Below the pieces are notes generated by a model. That model had not been told where the DNA came from, ran no database searches, and was given only the letters and a program-made list of their open reading frames with translations. A stretch of DNA of 34,406 nucleotides from Chloroflexi bacterium RBG_13_53_26. GTDB lineage: Bacteria > Chloroflexota > Dehalococcoidia > UBA2247 > RBG-13-53-26. Made by a program: the position numbers and the translations under genes. Location: contig MGMW01000112.1 of NCBI GenBank assembly GCA_001795035.1, positions 1-34,406 of the forward strand, given 5' to 3'. Below are positions 7,361-15,983 of the stretch, piece after piece. The first letter of the stretch is position 1, and each line of letters begins with the position of its first letter.

Positions 7361-8224
7361 ATGAGCACTTCAAGTATGGGTATTACCTGCTGTGGGAACA
7401 GGGGCTTCAAGTGGGGTGAGCGTACCTATATCATGGGCGTCATCAACACCACCCCGGACTCCTTCTCAGGAGATGGGTTAGGCCGGGATATTGAGGCTGC
7501 CGTTGCACAGGGCAAACGCTTCGCTGCTGAAGGGGCTGACCTCCTCGATATCGGCGGCGAGTCGACCCGGCCGAACGCTGCTCCAGTATCTGATGACGAT
7601 GAGCTGAGACGGGTGATTCCGGTCATCGAGCGCCTGGCCAGCGAGGTATCACTGCCCCTGAGCATTGATACCTACAAGTGGGAAGTGGCGCGGAAGGCCC
7701 TCTCGGCCGGTGCGCGCATGATAAATGATATCTGGGGACTGAAACACGATCCTCGCCTGGCTGATCTTGCCGCTGAATGGGACGTGCCCCTGGTGCTGAT
7801 GAGCAATCAGCGGGGCAAGGCCTGCCAGAACATCATTCCTGAGGTGGTCTCTGATCTGGGAGCAAGTATGAACTTGGCCATGGAGCGGGGTCTGGCCTGG
7901 GAGAATATCATCGTTGATCCCGGCGTGGGCTTCGGCAAAACGCTGGAGCAGAATCTTGAGATCGTCTGCCGATTGGATGAGTTGAGGTGCCTGGAGAGGC
8001 CCATCCTGATAGGTACCTCTCGCAAGTCGATGATTGGCCTGGTACTCGATCTGCCGCCCGATCAGCGGATCGAGGGCACAGCAGCCACCGTAGCCATCAG
8101 TATTGCCAGGGGCGCCGATATCGTACGGGTACATGACGTAGAGCAAATGGCCAGGGTATGCCAGATGAGTGATGCCATCATTAGAGGAAGACGTCCATCG
8201 AAAGACCAGAAGACAGCCCGGTGA
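7361..8224 (+). CDS. folP: Dihydropteroate synthase
   Basis: Joins hydroxymethyl-dihydropterin pyrophosphate with p-aminobenzoate to make dihydropteroate in the folate pathway. The TIM-barrel signatures are all present: MGVINTTPDSFSGDG, the GESTRP loop, SIDTYKWEVA, NDIWG, DPGVGFGKT, GTSRKSMIG and the C-terminal VHDVE. The 287-residue length is usual. The ATG follows AAGGTG. Its stop overlaps the folK start as GTGA, so the two are translationally coupled. It is the first gene of a three-gene folate operon. Confidence 0.96.
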   Translation: MSTSSMGITCCGNRGFKWGERTYIMGVINTTPDSFSGDGLGRDIEAAVAQGKRFAAEGADLLDIGGESTRPNAAPVSDDDELRRVIPVIERLASEVSLPLSIDTYKWEVARKALSAGARMINDIWGLKHDPRLADLAAEWDVPLVLMSNQRGKACQNIIPEVVSDLGASMNLAMERGLAWENIIVDPGVGFGKTLEQNLEIVCRLDELRCLERPILIGTSRKSMIGLVLDLPPDQRIEGTAATVAISIARGADIVRVHDVEQMARVCQMSDAIIRGRRPSKDQKTAR

Positions 8225-8715
8225 CGGTTTACTTGGGCCTGGGATCCAATCTGGGCGACAGGGAGCAGAACATCTCCAGAGCAATCGAGATGCTGTCTCA
8301 TTGGCTGCACGTGGAGAAGATCTCATCCTATTATGAAACCGAACCTGTGGGCTATAGCCAGCAACCTCGATTTCTCAATGCTGTCTGTGAGGCTACCACC
8401 ACTCTTGCCCCGGAGGAACTGCTCTCCGCCGGAAAAAAAATTGAGTCCGCCCTGGGCAGGGGAAAAAACACTTTCCCCAACACCCCCCGAATAATAGACA
8501 TAGACATCCTCTTCTATGCTGATAGGACAGTCGAATCCACCCAACTGAATATCCCTCATCCTCGCTTGGAGGAGAGAGCTTTTGTCCTGGTTCCTCTGAC
8601 AGAGATCGCCTCCGAACTGGTCCATCCGGTGAGCGGCAGAACCGCCACGGAGATGCTGAAAGAACTGGGGATGATAGAAGGGGTGACAAAGTGGAAGGAG
8701 GCCAGGAATGTATGA
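8221..8715 (+). CDS. folK: Hydroxymethyl-dihydropterin pyrophosphokinase (HPPK)
   Basis: Transfers pyrophosphate from ATP to 6-hydroxymethyl-dihydropterin, giving the substrate of FolP. The 164-residue length matches the family. LGLGSNLGDR opens the protein, EPVGYSQQPRFLNAV follows, and RIIDIDILFY carries the paired Asp that bind magnesium; IPHPRLEERAFVLVPL closes the core. It starts with GTG inside the folP stop and overlaps the next gene by eight bases, so all three genes are tightly coupled. Confidence 0.95.
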   Translation: MTVYLGLGSNLGDREQNISRAIEMLSHWLHVEKISSYYETEPVGYSQQPRFLNAVCEATTTLAPEELLSAGKKIESALGRGKNTFPNTPRIIDIDILFYADRTVESTQLNIPHPRLEERAFVLVPLTEIASELVHPVSGRTATEMLKELGMIEGVTKWKEARNV

Positions 8716-9085
8716 GGTTGCTGTTGAGCAAGAGTTCGATGCCGCCCACTATCTAAGAGGCTATCAGGGCAAGTGTGAGAATGTTCACGGGCATCGTTTT
8801 CGGGTGGTGGCCCGAGTAAGAGCGAAGGAAACAGACGATATCGGCATGGCCTATGATTTCACCCGGCTCAGGCAGCAGCTAGGGCAGGTGGTTGGCAGGT
8901 TTGATCACGTTTGTCTCAATGACACGCCGCCCTTTGACAAGATCAACCCTTCCTCGGAAAATATCGCCTCCACAATTTTCACAGAACTTCAGCCCATCCT
9001 TACAGGAACAGGGTTTTCTCTCTCCAACATCCAGGTATGGGAATCTCCGCATAGCAGCGTGACCTACTTCCCTGAAGGAGAATAG
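8708..9085 (+). CDS. PTPS-type protein with Cys-Glu active site, probable FolB bypass (PTPS-III)
   Basis: A 125-residue protein of the 6-pyruvoyl-tetrahydropterin synthase/QueD family. His14, His27 and His29 bind zinc, and the active-site motif reads Cys23-Glu24-Asn-Val-His-Gly-His. In QueD the catalytic Cys is followed by other residues. A published class from Chloroflexi and other phyla has a Glu that replaces or accompanies this Cys; it makes 6-hydroxymethyl-dihydropterin and so replaces dihydroneopterin aldolase (FolB). Both the Cys-Glu pair and the position behind folP and folK, with no folB, point to that role. The ribosome binding site GGAGG lies inside folK. A queuosine role (QueD) remains possible, but no que genes are near. 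Confidence 0.85.
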   Translation: MYEVAVEQEFDAAHYLRGYQGKCENVHGHRFRVVARVRAKETDDIGMAYDFTRLRQQLGQVVGRFDHVCLNDTPPFDKINPSSENIASTIFTELQPILTGTGFSLSNIQVWESPHSSVTYFPEGE

Positions 9086-9091
9086 CCTTGG

Positions 9092-9274
9092 CTAGTCTCT
9101 CAGATTCGGTGGGAGGAGATTGGGAATAGCGTCCTCAATGGGGTAGGTCTCCTTACACTTAGCACAGTAAAGCGAGCCGGTAACTATCTCCTTCGTATCC
9201 TCTTTGACGACGGTGAGCTGCAAATCTCCTTTGCACAGAGGACAGGCCAGGATATCCATCAATTCCCTCTTCAC
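9092..9274 (-). CDS. Trm112-like zinc protein
   Basis: A 60-residue single-domain protein of the Trm112/YcaR family. Two Cys pairs, CPLC (near 11-14) and CAKC (near 37-40), form a zinc ribbon, followed by the typical YPIEDAIPNLLP. Eukaryotic and archaeal Trm112 activates methyltransferases; the bacterial role is poorly defined. It is convergent with the PTPS-type gene, six bases away, and no methyltransferase gene adjoins it. Confidence 0.85.
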   Translation of the reverse strand: MKRELMDILACPLCKGDLQLTVVKEDTKEIVTGSLYCAKCKETYPIEDAIPNLLPPNLRD

Positions 9275-9346
9275 TTCGCTCGCCTCCCTTTTGTATATTC
9301 GGTTAGCATTAGATTACTGGAGCAGGCCGAGTTAATCAAGTCAAGG

Positions 9347-9375
9347 TTGACCGGGGGCGGTAAACTCCTTATTAT
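9347..9375 (+). promoter_or_regulatory. Promoter for the gamma-carbonic-anhydrase-like gene
   Basis: TTGACC (9347-9352), a 17-bp spacer and TATTAT (9370-9375) precede the ATG at 9402 by about 26 bases. Both hexamers are close to the sigma-70 consensus, and a GGAGG follows. Confidence 0.65.
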
Positions 9376-9401
9376 TCGTAAATGTCTCGGAGGTGCAGAA
9401 T

Positions 9402-9920
9402 ATGATCAGAGCCTTGGGGAATAAGGTTCCCAAGATAGCCGAGTCGGCCTTCGTCAGTGAGGCTGCCTACATAATCGGGGATGTGGAGATAGGGGATAGG
9501 TGTGCCGCTTTCCCAGGGGCGGTTGTCAGGGGCGATTTTGGGCCTATAAGGATCGGCAGTTATGTTCTGATCGAGGACAATGTGGTGATACACGGCGCTC
9601 CGTCCGGGCTGGACATTGGCGATGGTGTGACGCTGGGACATAGTGCAGTGATTAACTCGCGAAGGATTGGGAGTAAAGTGCTCATCGGCATGAATGCCAC
9701 CGTTCTTCACGATTCAGAGATTGGCGATCATTGCATTATCGCTGCAGGGTCAGTTGTTGGCCAGGGTATGAAGGTTCCCGACGGCTCCTTTGTAGCTGGC
9801 GTGCCAGGCAGGATTGTAGGCAAGGCCACCGAGCAGCAACTGAAGTGGGTAGAGCATGATCCGGCGCTCTACTCCTGGTGGCTGGAAATGCTGGAGGAAT
9901 ACAAAAAGGGGCAGCTTTAG
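9402..9920 (+). CDS. Gamma-carbonic-anhydrase-like hexapeptide protein with one zinc ligand replaced
   Basis: A left-handed beta-helix (hexapeptide repeat) protein of the gamma-carbonic anhydrase/PaaY group, 172 residues. VVRGDFGPIRIGSYVLIEDN and the GHSAVI and GMNATVLHDSEIGD repeats are typical. His64 and His80 match two of the three zinc ligands. The third, normally His in GHGAxxH, is Asn85 (GHSAVIN). Unless another residue substitutes, hydration of CO2 may be lost or changed. I chose the ATG at 9402, eight bases after GGAGG, over the GTG at 9393. It stands alone, convergent with the enoate-reductase-type gene. Confidence 0.88.
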   Translation: MIRALGNKVPKIAESAFVSEAAYIIGDVEIGDRCAAFPGAVVRGDFGPIRIGSYVLIEDNVVIHGAPSGLDIGDGVTLGHSAVINSRRIGSKVLIGMNATVLHDSEIGDHCIIAAGSVVGQGMKVPDGSFVAGVPGRIVGKATEQQLKWVEHDPALYSWWLEMLEEYKKGQL

Positions 9921-9934
9921 GGTTCATCCTCCAC

Positions 9935-11938
9935 CTATATCTTTCGCCCGATCAGAGCAGCTTCTTCAATGGCCTCACAGGCAGTCCTTGCCTTAACGCA
10001 ATCCCCGACCTGATACACCTCAGTCACCATGCCCTGAAGTGCCTCGAACAGAATGCTCTCGGATTTCGACCCCATCGCAATAACCACGGCATCTGCCTCG
10101 GACAGTTCCTCTTTGCCTTCGCGTTCATACACTACACCCGCCCCTGTGATGCGGCGGGCAGTCGCCTTGGTAATGACCTTCACGTTGTGCAAGCGAAGGG
10201 CGAATCTCACTGAGGCTCTGGTGGTAGGACCCATGTCCTGACCGATGCGATCCAGCATCTCCAGTATGGTAACCTCGGGGCCTTTGCGTGTCATCTGGAC
10301 AGCAGTCTCGGCGTCTAAAGCTCCACCCAAGGCCAGGAATACTGCAGATTCTGCCGACATGGGACCCTGCTTGGCAATGAACAACGCTGTCTCCATGCCC
10401 ACTGCCCCACCCCCGATCACCACCACTCGCTTCCCCAACGCCACCCTTTGCTCCAGGACATCCCAGGCCCAGACCACGTTGCCGCCGTCAATCCCTGGAA
10501 TATTGGGGTGTAGAGGAGTAGCACCGGTAGCCACCACCACCACGTCAGGCGCTCGCTTCTTCACAGTATCCACATCAATCTCTTTGCCCAACTCCACCTT
10601 GACTCCGACTCTGTACAGTTCCTTGGAGAGATAGTTGACGGCGCTGGCAAACTCACCTCGCCCGGGCGGCACAGCAGCCAGGTTTAACTGACCGCCGAGC
10701 TTGTGCGACTTCTCGAACAGAGTCACCTTGTGTCCCCTTTGCGCCAGCGTGCGAGCAGCCTCCATGCCGGCTGGCCCACCACCAATGACGAACACCTTCT
10801 TGGGTTTGTCAGCATGGATCAGCGCATACTCTCTTTCTCTTCCAGCGGCCGGGTTGAAGGTGCAGGTGATTTCTTTCATCGCGAAGACAGCATCAAGGCA
10901 GCGCTGGTTGCACGCAGTACACTGTCGGATCTCATCATAGCGTCCTTCGGCTGCCTTCTTGGGCCATTCAGGATCAGTCAAGAAGGGTCGGCCCATCCCT
11001 ACCATGTCGGCCTGGTTGTTTATCAGTATCTGCTCGGCTAGGAAGGGATTGTTGATACGGTTGCAGGCGATCACCGGTACTTTGACTACTTGTTTGATTC
11101 CCTCAGCCAGGTAAACATAAGCACCCCGGGGAACGTCCATTGAGGCTAAGGGGAGAAAGGATTGATGCCATCCGGCGGTTACATTGACCAGATCGATGCC
11201 AGCTTTCTCCAAGGCTTTCGCGATGGTCTTCATTTCCTCCTGCCGATTGCCTCCCTTCATGAACTCATCACCGGAGGCGCGATAGGAGATAGGGAAACCG
11301 GGGCCGACTCTGGCCCTTATCTCTTTGACTACTTCCAGGGGGAACCTCATCCGCCTCTCGAAATCTCCGCCATACTCGTCGCTGCGCGTGTTGGTCAGCG
11401 GCGAGAGGAACTGATTCATCAAGTAGCCGCCATTGCCCACAAGCTCTACCCCATCGAAGCCGCCCTCTTTGGCTCTCCAGGCTCCTTCACCGAAATGCTG
11501 AATAAGCAGCTTGACCTCTGCCGTTGTCATTTCGCGGGGCATTACGCGAGTGAGTGTGTTGCGGATTGCCGAGGGCGCTGCCGGCGGGCCACCGTCTGCA
11601 GTGGAAAAGCATGATGATCCCATGTTCATCATTTGCCCAAAGACCATGGCACCGTGCTCATGCATCGCTTCGGTCAGCCTCTTTAGCCCGGGGAGAAACC
11701 TGTCATCATCCAGGGCTGGGATATTTGGCAGGTATACACAAAAATCGTTGTATCCGCAGACAACATAGATCAGCCCTGCCCCGCCCTTTGCTCTCTCGAT
11801 GTAGAAATCGACCATGCCGTCGGTGACTTGGCCATCCTTGGTAGCTCGTCCCAGTCCCATCGGAGACATGGCAATCCGGTTCTTGACCTGCACGTCGGCG
11901 ATTTTGATGGGCTCAAAAAGCTTCCTGAGTATTCTCAT
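9935..11938 (-). CDS. Old-yellow-enzyme-type NADH:flavin oxidoreductase/enoate reductase
   Basis: A three-part flavoenzyme of the 2,4-dienoyl-CoA reductase/2-enoate reductase (BaiCD/FldZ-like) type, 667 residues. Residues 1-350 form the FMN TIM barrel (LFEPIKIADVQVKNRI, SPMG, NGGYLMNQFLSP). A Cys cluster CTACNQRC with a further Cys near EITC binds [4Fe-4S]. The C-terminal part has a dinucleotide site (KVFVIGGGPAGMEAARTLA) and a second one (VVVIGGGAVGMETALF) carrying the insertion seen in enoate reductases. Such enzymes reduce activated C=C bonds with NAD(P)H in anaerobes; the substrate is unknown. The start is the ATG at 11938, after AAAGGA; longer frames begin with unlike residues. It is divergent from the FAD-oxidase operon, 410 bases away. 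Confidence 0.9.
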   Translation of the reverse strand: MRILRKLFEPIKIADVQVKNRIAMSPMGLGRATKDGQVTDGMVDFYIERAKGGAGLIYVVCGYNDFCVYLPNIPALDDDRFLPGLKRLTEAMHEHGAMVFGQMMNMGSSCFSTADGGPPAAPSAIRNTLTRVMPREMTTAEVKLLIQHFGEGAWRAKEGGFDGVELVGNGGYLMNQFLSPLTNTRSDEYGGDFERRMRFPLEVVKEIRARVGPGFPISYRASGDEFMKGGNRQEEMKTIAKALEKAGIDLVNVTAGWHQSFLPLASMDVPRGAYVYLAEGIKQVVKVPVIACNRINNPFLAEQILINNQADMVGMGRPFLTDPEWPKKAAEGRYDEIRQCTACNQRCLDAVFAMKEITCTFNPAAGREREYALIHADKPKKVFVIGGGPAGMEAARTLAQRGHKVTLFEKSHKLGGQLNLAAVPPGRGEFASAVNYLSKELYRVGVKVELGKEIDVDTVKKRAPDVVVVATGATPLHPNIPGIDGGNVVWAWDVLEQRVALGKRVVVIGGGAVGMETALFIAKQGPMSAESAVFLALGGALDAETAVQMTRKGPEVTILEMLDRIGQDMGPTTRASVRFALRLHNVKVITKATARRITGAGVVYEREGKEELSEADAVVIAMGSKSESILFEALQGMVTEVYQVGDCVKARTACEAIEEAALIGRKI

Positions 11939-12348
11939 TGTCCATCCTTTCATATTCCCTTCGACAGTCAGCACCGTAGCCAACTATCGTCATTGCCCAT
12001 GATCCAGACTATGGATGATCTGACATTTGACTGCAATACGGTTCTCGCCATGGCCTTCCCCAAATAGTGTACCATTAGGGCGTCTCTGGGCGCATGGTTT
12101 TACACACACCCTGGGTAATGCATCCTTGATCGAGAGCTGTCTCTCTGAACCTTCCCAGCCATCGGCAATTGCTCCGCTTTATCAACCGCCGTCTGATGTG
12201 CTGGTGAATCATACATCCTGTATAATTACGAAAATGTCTCCTCACTTGCCGGAATCCTCTGAATGCCTGGGAAGGCATGCCATGAACTCTGATTCTTCAG
12301 GTTTCGAACTGTAACCACATCCCTCATGGTACGGAGAGGAGGACAAAA
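11939..12348. other. Divergent intergenic region without a gene
   Basis: This 410-bp gap separates the enoate-reductase-type gene and the FAD-oxidase operon and should hold both promoters. A TATAAT is present at 12221-12226 on the plus strand, but no good -35 lies 16-18 bases upstream. A strong ribosome binding site (GGAGAGGAGG) precedes the operon start. I see no tRNA or clear riboswitch fold. Its length leaves room for regulator sites. Confidence 0.45.
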
Positions 12349-13845
12349 ATGATGAATCCCGTTCGGGAATATCGAAAATGTGAGATTGCGGACAAACGTC
12401 AACTTGAGGATATCGTTGGGGCAGACAACGTTATCGACGATCCAACCGTACTGGAAGAGCATACTCACGACATGAGCTTCACTGCTGGTCGTCCGCCCGT
12501 TCTTGTTGTGAGGCCCAAGCAGGCGCAACAGGTTCAGGAAATCGTCAAGTGGGCCAACCGAACGTTGATGCCTCTGATACCTGTTAGCTCTGGCCCCCCT
12601 CATTTCAAGGGTGACACCGTTCCTGCATTGGGTGGATTAATAATAGACCTCTCGGGAATGAAGAATATCTTGCGCATCGATCGCAGGAACCGCGTGGCAA
12701 TGATCGAGCCCGGCGTTACATTCGGGGCTCTTAGACCTGAGATTGAAAAGCACCATATGCGATTGATGCTCCCACTGGCACCTAGAGTCACCAAATCGAT
12801 AGTTGGCAGTTATCTGGAGCGTGAACCGATCTTGGTGCCGAAATACCACTGGGACATGTCTGACCCCCTTTGCTGCACAGAGGTGATCTTCGGTACAGGC
12901 GACATGTTCAGGACAGGCGCCGCCGCCGGTCCGGGCACACTGGAGGAACAGTGGGAATCGGGCCAAGCCCAGAAGAACCCACTGGGCCCCGGGCCGAGCG
13001 ATCTGTTCAGAGTGGTGCAGGGTGCGCAGGGCACGCTGGGGATAGTTACATGGGCCACAATCCGACTGGAGCTCTTGCCATCCGTCCAGAAACTGTTCAT
13101 GGTGGGCTGCGAGAGAGTGGATGAAATCATAGACTTTGTGTACCGGCTGCAGCGGCTCAAATTGGGCGACGAGTGCCTGATCCTTGACCGTCTCAATCTG
13201 GCCTCGATTCTTGAGCAGGACGCTCAGTCCATGGAAGAACTCCGATCGGCACTGCCACCGTATATCCTGATCCTGGTCATCGCAGGTTACGATAGATTTC
13301 CCGAGGAACGGGTAGACTACCAGACAAAGGACATAGTGGAGATCGCTGAGAGATACGGTGTCCACCCTGTAACGGCACTGCCTGGAGTGGATTCCAGAAA
13401 GCTTCTTCAGGCCCTGAGTGAGCCTAGTGCCGAACCATATTGGAAGCTGCGTTACAAAGGCAACAGCGCCGACATATTCTTCCTGACGACCCTGGACCGA
13501 TGCCCACAATTCGTAGAGACCATGGGCAGGGTTGCCGGCGAAACAGATTTCCCAACAACCAGCATTGGCACATATATCCAGCCGATACAACAGGGCCGTT
13601 CCTGTCATGTGGAGTTTGACCTGGCGTTCGATCCGAACAATGTGATGGAAGCAGCCCGGACAAAGAGAACCTTTGAGCAAGCAAGCAGGGTCCTGATGCA
13701 AGAAGGGGCTTTCTTCTCCAGACCTTATGGAATGTGGTCGGCAATGATAAGTAGCCAATATGCAGAGAATGTGATTGCGCTGAGAAAGGTGAAGAGGATT
13801 TTCGACCCTAACAACGTGATGAACCCAGGGAAGCTCTACTTCTAA
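12349..13845 (+). CDS. FAD-linked oxidase (GlcD-like), first of two
   Basis: A 498-residue flavoprotein of the FAD-linked oxidase superfamily with the PCMH/VAO-type FAD fold. It starts LEDIVGADNVIDDPTVLEEH, has PPVLVVRPKQAQQVQEIVKWA, the FAD-binding block GGLIIDLSGMKNIL and IEPGVTFGAL, then VVQGAQGTLGIVT and a C-terminal FDPNNVMNPGKLYF. These are the marks of glycolate/lactate/alkyl-DHAP oxidases. The usual PRGGGTG loop is replaced by VSSGPPHFKGD, so its phosphate-binding and substrate pocket may differ. It has no signal peptide. The ATG pair at 12349 and 12352 follows GAGAGGAGG. It opens the operon with etfB, the Fe-S gene, a second oxidase and fixC/fixX-like genes. Substrate unknown. Confidence 0.9.
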   Translation: MMNPVREYRKCEIADKRQLEDIVGADNVIDDPTVLEEHTHDMSFTAGRPPVLVVRPKQAQQVQEIVKWANRTLMPLIPVSSGPPHFKGDTVPALGGLIIDLSGMKNILRIDRRNRVAMIEPGVTFGALRPEIEKHHMRLMLPLAPRVTKSIVGSYLEREPILVPKYHWDMSDPLCCTEVIFGTGDMFRTGAAAGPGTLEEQWESGQAQKNPLGPGPSDLFRVVQGAQGTLGIVTWATIRLELLPSVQKLFMVGCERVDEIIDFVYRLQRLKLGDECLILDRLNLASILEQDAQSMEELRSALPPYILILVIAGYDRFPEERVDYQTKDIVEIAERYGVHPVTALPGVDSRKLLQALSEPSAEPYWKLRYKGNSADIFFLTTLDRCPQFVETMGRVAGETDFPTTSIGTYIQPIQQGRSCHVEFDLAFDPNNVMEAARTKRTFEQASRVLMQEGAFFSRPYGMWSAMISSQYAENVIALRKVKRIFDPNNVMNPGKLYF

Positions 13846-13858
13846 TGGACTTGAAAGT

Positions 13859-14644
13859 ATGCAGGTCGTCGTCTGCATAAAACAGATACTCGATCCGGAG
13901 ATGCCCCGTTCTGCCTTCAAGATTGACTCGGAGAAGAAACGGGTGGTTCCGCCACAAGGCATCCCGCCGGTAATTTCACCGTTCGACGAAAATGCGCTTG
14001 AGGCAGCATTGCGCATAAAGGATGAGCACAAAGCCAAGGTAATTGCGCTGAGCATGGGGAATAGACTGTCCCGTCCACTGCTCACGAAGGCTTTGGCCGC
14101 GGGCGCGGACGAACTGATCTTACTTGAAGATACAGTCTTCGAATACCTGGATAGCTTCGCAAGCGCAAGTGTTCTGGCGGCCGCGATCAGAAAAATCGGT
14201 GTTGCCGACATCGTATTCACCGGGCGCCAAGCTGCTGACTGGGACTCGGGTATCACCGGTTGTGCTATCGCGGAAGAGTTAGGGCTACCCTGCGTCACCA
14301 TAGCCAGAAAGGTCGAGGTAAACAGGGGGCAAATGAGGATAGAGCGAGTGATCGCAGATGGCTTTGAGATCGTTCAGGCACCCCTTCCATGCGTCATTAC
14401 CGTTGATAGCGACTTAGGGGGATTACGTCACGTCACTCTGCAGGACCTATCGTCTGCACGGAAGAAGCCACTGCAGGTATGGAAGGCAGGAGACTTGAAC
14501 ATGTCCCCACCCCCACCACGGTGCGAGCTTCTCGACTTGTACGTCCCTAAGCGCGAAACAGTCTGCGAAGTGATTAACGGGAAGACTCCTGAAGAGGCGG
14601 CAGCAAGACTCGCCGATAGACTACGAGAGGAAGGCTTCCTGTGA
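13859..14644 (+). CDS. etfB: Electron transfer flavoprotein beta subunit, without a partner alpha gene
   Basis: EtfB, 261 residues, starting MQVVVCIKQILDP and carrying the AMP-binding core (VIALSMGNRLSRPLLTKALA, GADELILL, DIVFTGRQAADWDSG, GLRHVTLQDLSSARKKP). It normally pairs with EtfA, which holds the electron-transferring FAD. No EtfA is seen in this operon or window: none of the proteins shows the EtfA C-terminal FAD motif. It lies 13 bases after the first FAD oxidase and 23 before the Fe-S protein. Either an unlinked EtfA serves, or the GlcD-like oxidase takes its place. The latter is only a guess. Confidence 0.92.
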   Translation: MQVVVCIKQILDPEMPRSAFKIDSEKKRVVPPQGIPPVISPFDENALEAALRIKDEHKAKVIALSMGNRLSRPLLTKALAAGADELILLEDTVFEYLDSFASASVLAAAIRKIGVADIVFTGRQAADWDSGITGCAIAEELGLPCVTIARKVEVNRGQMRIERVIADGFEIVQAPLPCVITVDSDLGGLRHVTLQDLSSARKKPLQVWKAGDLNMSPPPPRCELLDLYVPKRETVCEVINGKTPEEAAARLADRLREEGFL

Positions 14645-14667
14645 CTAAAGGGTGAGGGAGAGAGACG

Positions 14668-15954
14668 ATGATACTTGAGCTCAAGGACTACGTAGGTGAC
14701 ATGAAAAGATGTGCCAGGTGCTCGTTGTGCAAATGGCCACCTCTGGCCCAAATGAAGAGCTGGAGATTCTCGAATAACTGCCCCAGCATTGCCAGGTACA
14801 ATTTTCACTCGTACTCTGGCGGCGGCAGGATGGCCCTGGGACTAGCCCTGGCCGAAGGGCGGCTGGATGAGATAACGGATGAACTGTTGAACATTGTCTA
14901 CCGATGTACAGCCTGCGGTGCCTGCGATTCATCCTGCAAGTACAATGCCGAACTGGAAGTTCTATGGCCCATCTACTCCACCCGCGCACACCTTGTAGGC
15001 ATGGGATACTTGCTACCCGAGCACTCGATGATCATTGAGAGTCTCAGGAAAGAAGACAACACCATGATGCAGCCCAAAGCCGATCGCGGCAAATGGGCCG
15101 AAGGTCTTGACGTCAAAGATCTCTCCAAAGGCGAGAAAGCAGAGGTTGTATATCATGCCGGATGTCTCTACTGCTACGACCCGGAGCTGTCAGCCATAGC
15201 CAGAGATACGGTCACGCTGCTCAAAGAGGCCGGAGTTGATGTGGGTATCAGGGGCAGCCAGGAGACATGCTGCGGTAGTATCGCCTTCCAACTGGGCTTT
15301 CAGGGTGAGTTCATTAAGTTCGCCGAGAGCAATATCGATGACTGGAATGCAGCCGGCGTGACAGAAGTCATCACTTCATGTGCCTGCGGATTCGGCATCA
15401 TGAAGTCCGTGTATCCGCTTCTGGGCAAGGAAATGAAGTTCAAGGTGCTGCATATAACCCAGTATCTTGACGAACTGATCAAGCAGGGCAAGTTGAAGCT
15501 TTCCAGAAGTTTGTCCATGCGGGTCACCTATCACGACCCATGCAACCTGGGTCGGAAATCCGAGACATACGTGCCGTGGAAAGGCGAAGAAAAGAAGGTG
15601 CTCGGCCAATTCATCCTGAGGGAACCAGAGAAGATTGTACACCGGGGCTGGAACGGCATTTATGAGCCTCCCCGCAATATCATAAGGAGTGTGCCCGGTA
15701 TCCATCTGGTGGAGATGGAGAGGATCATGGAGTACTCCTGGTGCTGCGGGGCTGGTTCTGGTGTGAAGCAGACGATGAACGATCTCGCGCTCTGGACCGC
15801 ATCCGAACGCATAGAGGAAGCGAAGTCTGTAGGCAGCGAAGCAATCATAACTGCTTGCCCATGGTGTGAGCGCAATTTCAAGGATGCGATCACGGAGGCT
15901 GGAGACAATCTAATGGTCTATGACATTGTAGAACTGGTTAGACAAGCTCTATAA
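14668..15954 (+). CDS. HdrD/GlcF-like iron-sulfur protein with two CCG domains
   Basis: A 428-residue soluble electron carrier. The N-terminal part has Cys15, 18, 21 and 38 and the classical Cys80-x2-Cys83-x2-Cys86-x3-Cys90, for two [4Fe-4S] clusters. Two CCG (cysteine-rich) domains follow: AGCLYC, ETCCGS and SCACGFG in the first; HDPCNLGR, WCCGAGSG and ACPWCERN in the second. This architecture is that of HdrD, GlcF, GlpC and LutA. The context fits a GlcF-like role, linking the FAD oxidases to ETF or the membrane. The CCG motifs could hold a heterodisulfide-type cluster or a [3Fe-4S] centre. The ATG follows GGGAGAGAG. No membrane segment is present. Confidence 0.9.
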   Translation: MILELKDYVGDMKRCARCSLCKWPPLAQMKSWRFSNNCPSIARYNFHSYSGGGRMALGLALAEGRLDEITDELLNIVYRCTACGACDSSCKYNAELEVLWPIYSTRAHLVGMGYLLPEHSMIIESLRKEDNTMMQPKADRGKWAEGLDVKDLSKGEKAEVVYHAGCLYCYDPELSAIARDTVTLLKEAGVDVGIRGSQETCCGSIAFQLGFQGEFIKFAESNIDDWNAAGVTEVITSCACGFGIMKSVYPLLGKEMKFKVLHITQYLDELIKQGKLKLSRSLSMRVTYHDPCNLGRKSETYVPWKGEEKKVLGQFILREPEKIVHRGWNGIYEPPRNIIRSVPGIHLVEMERIMEYSWCCGAGSGVKQTMNDLALWTASERIEEAKSVGSEAIITACPWCERNFKDAITEAGDNLMVYDIVELVRQAL

Positions 15955-15983
15955 CCACTCTTTTGAGAGTGAAGGAGGCAATA

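Noticed and set aside
7649..8326. 225-codon minus-strand frame opposite folP
   Set aside because: Antisense shadow of folP/folK; the sense proteins carry all family motifs.
12637..14301. 554-codon open frame on the minus strand across the first FAD oxidase and etfB
   Set aside because: It is antisense to two clearly recognised genes, has no recognisable domain, and its composition follows codon structure of the sense strand.
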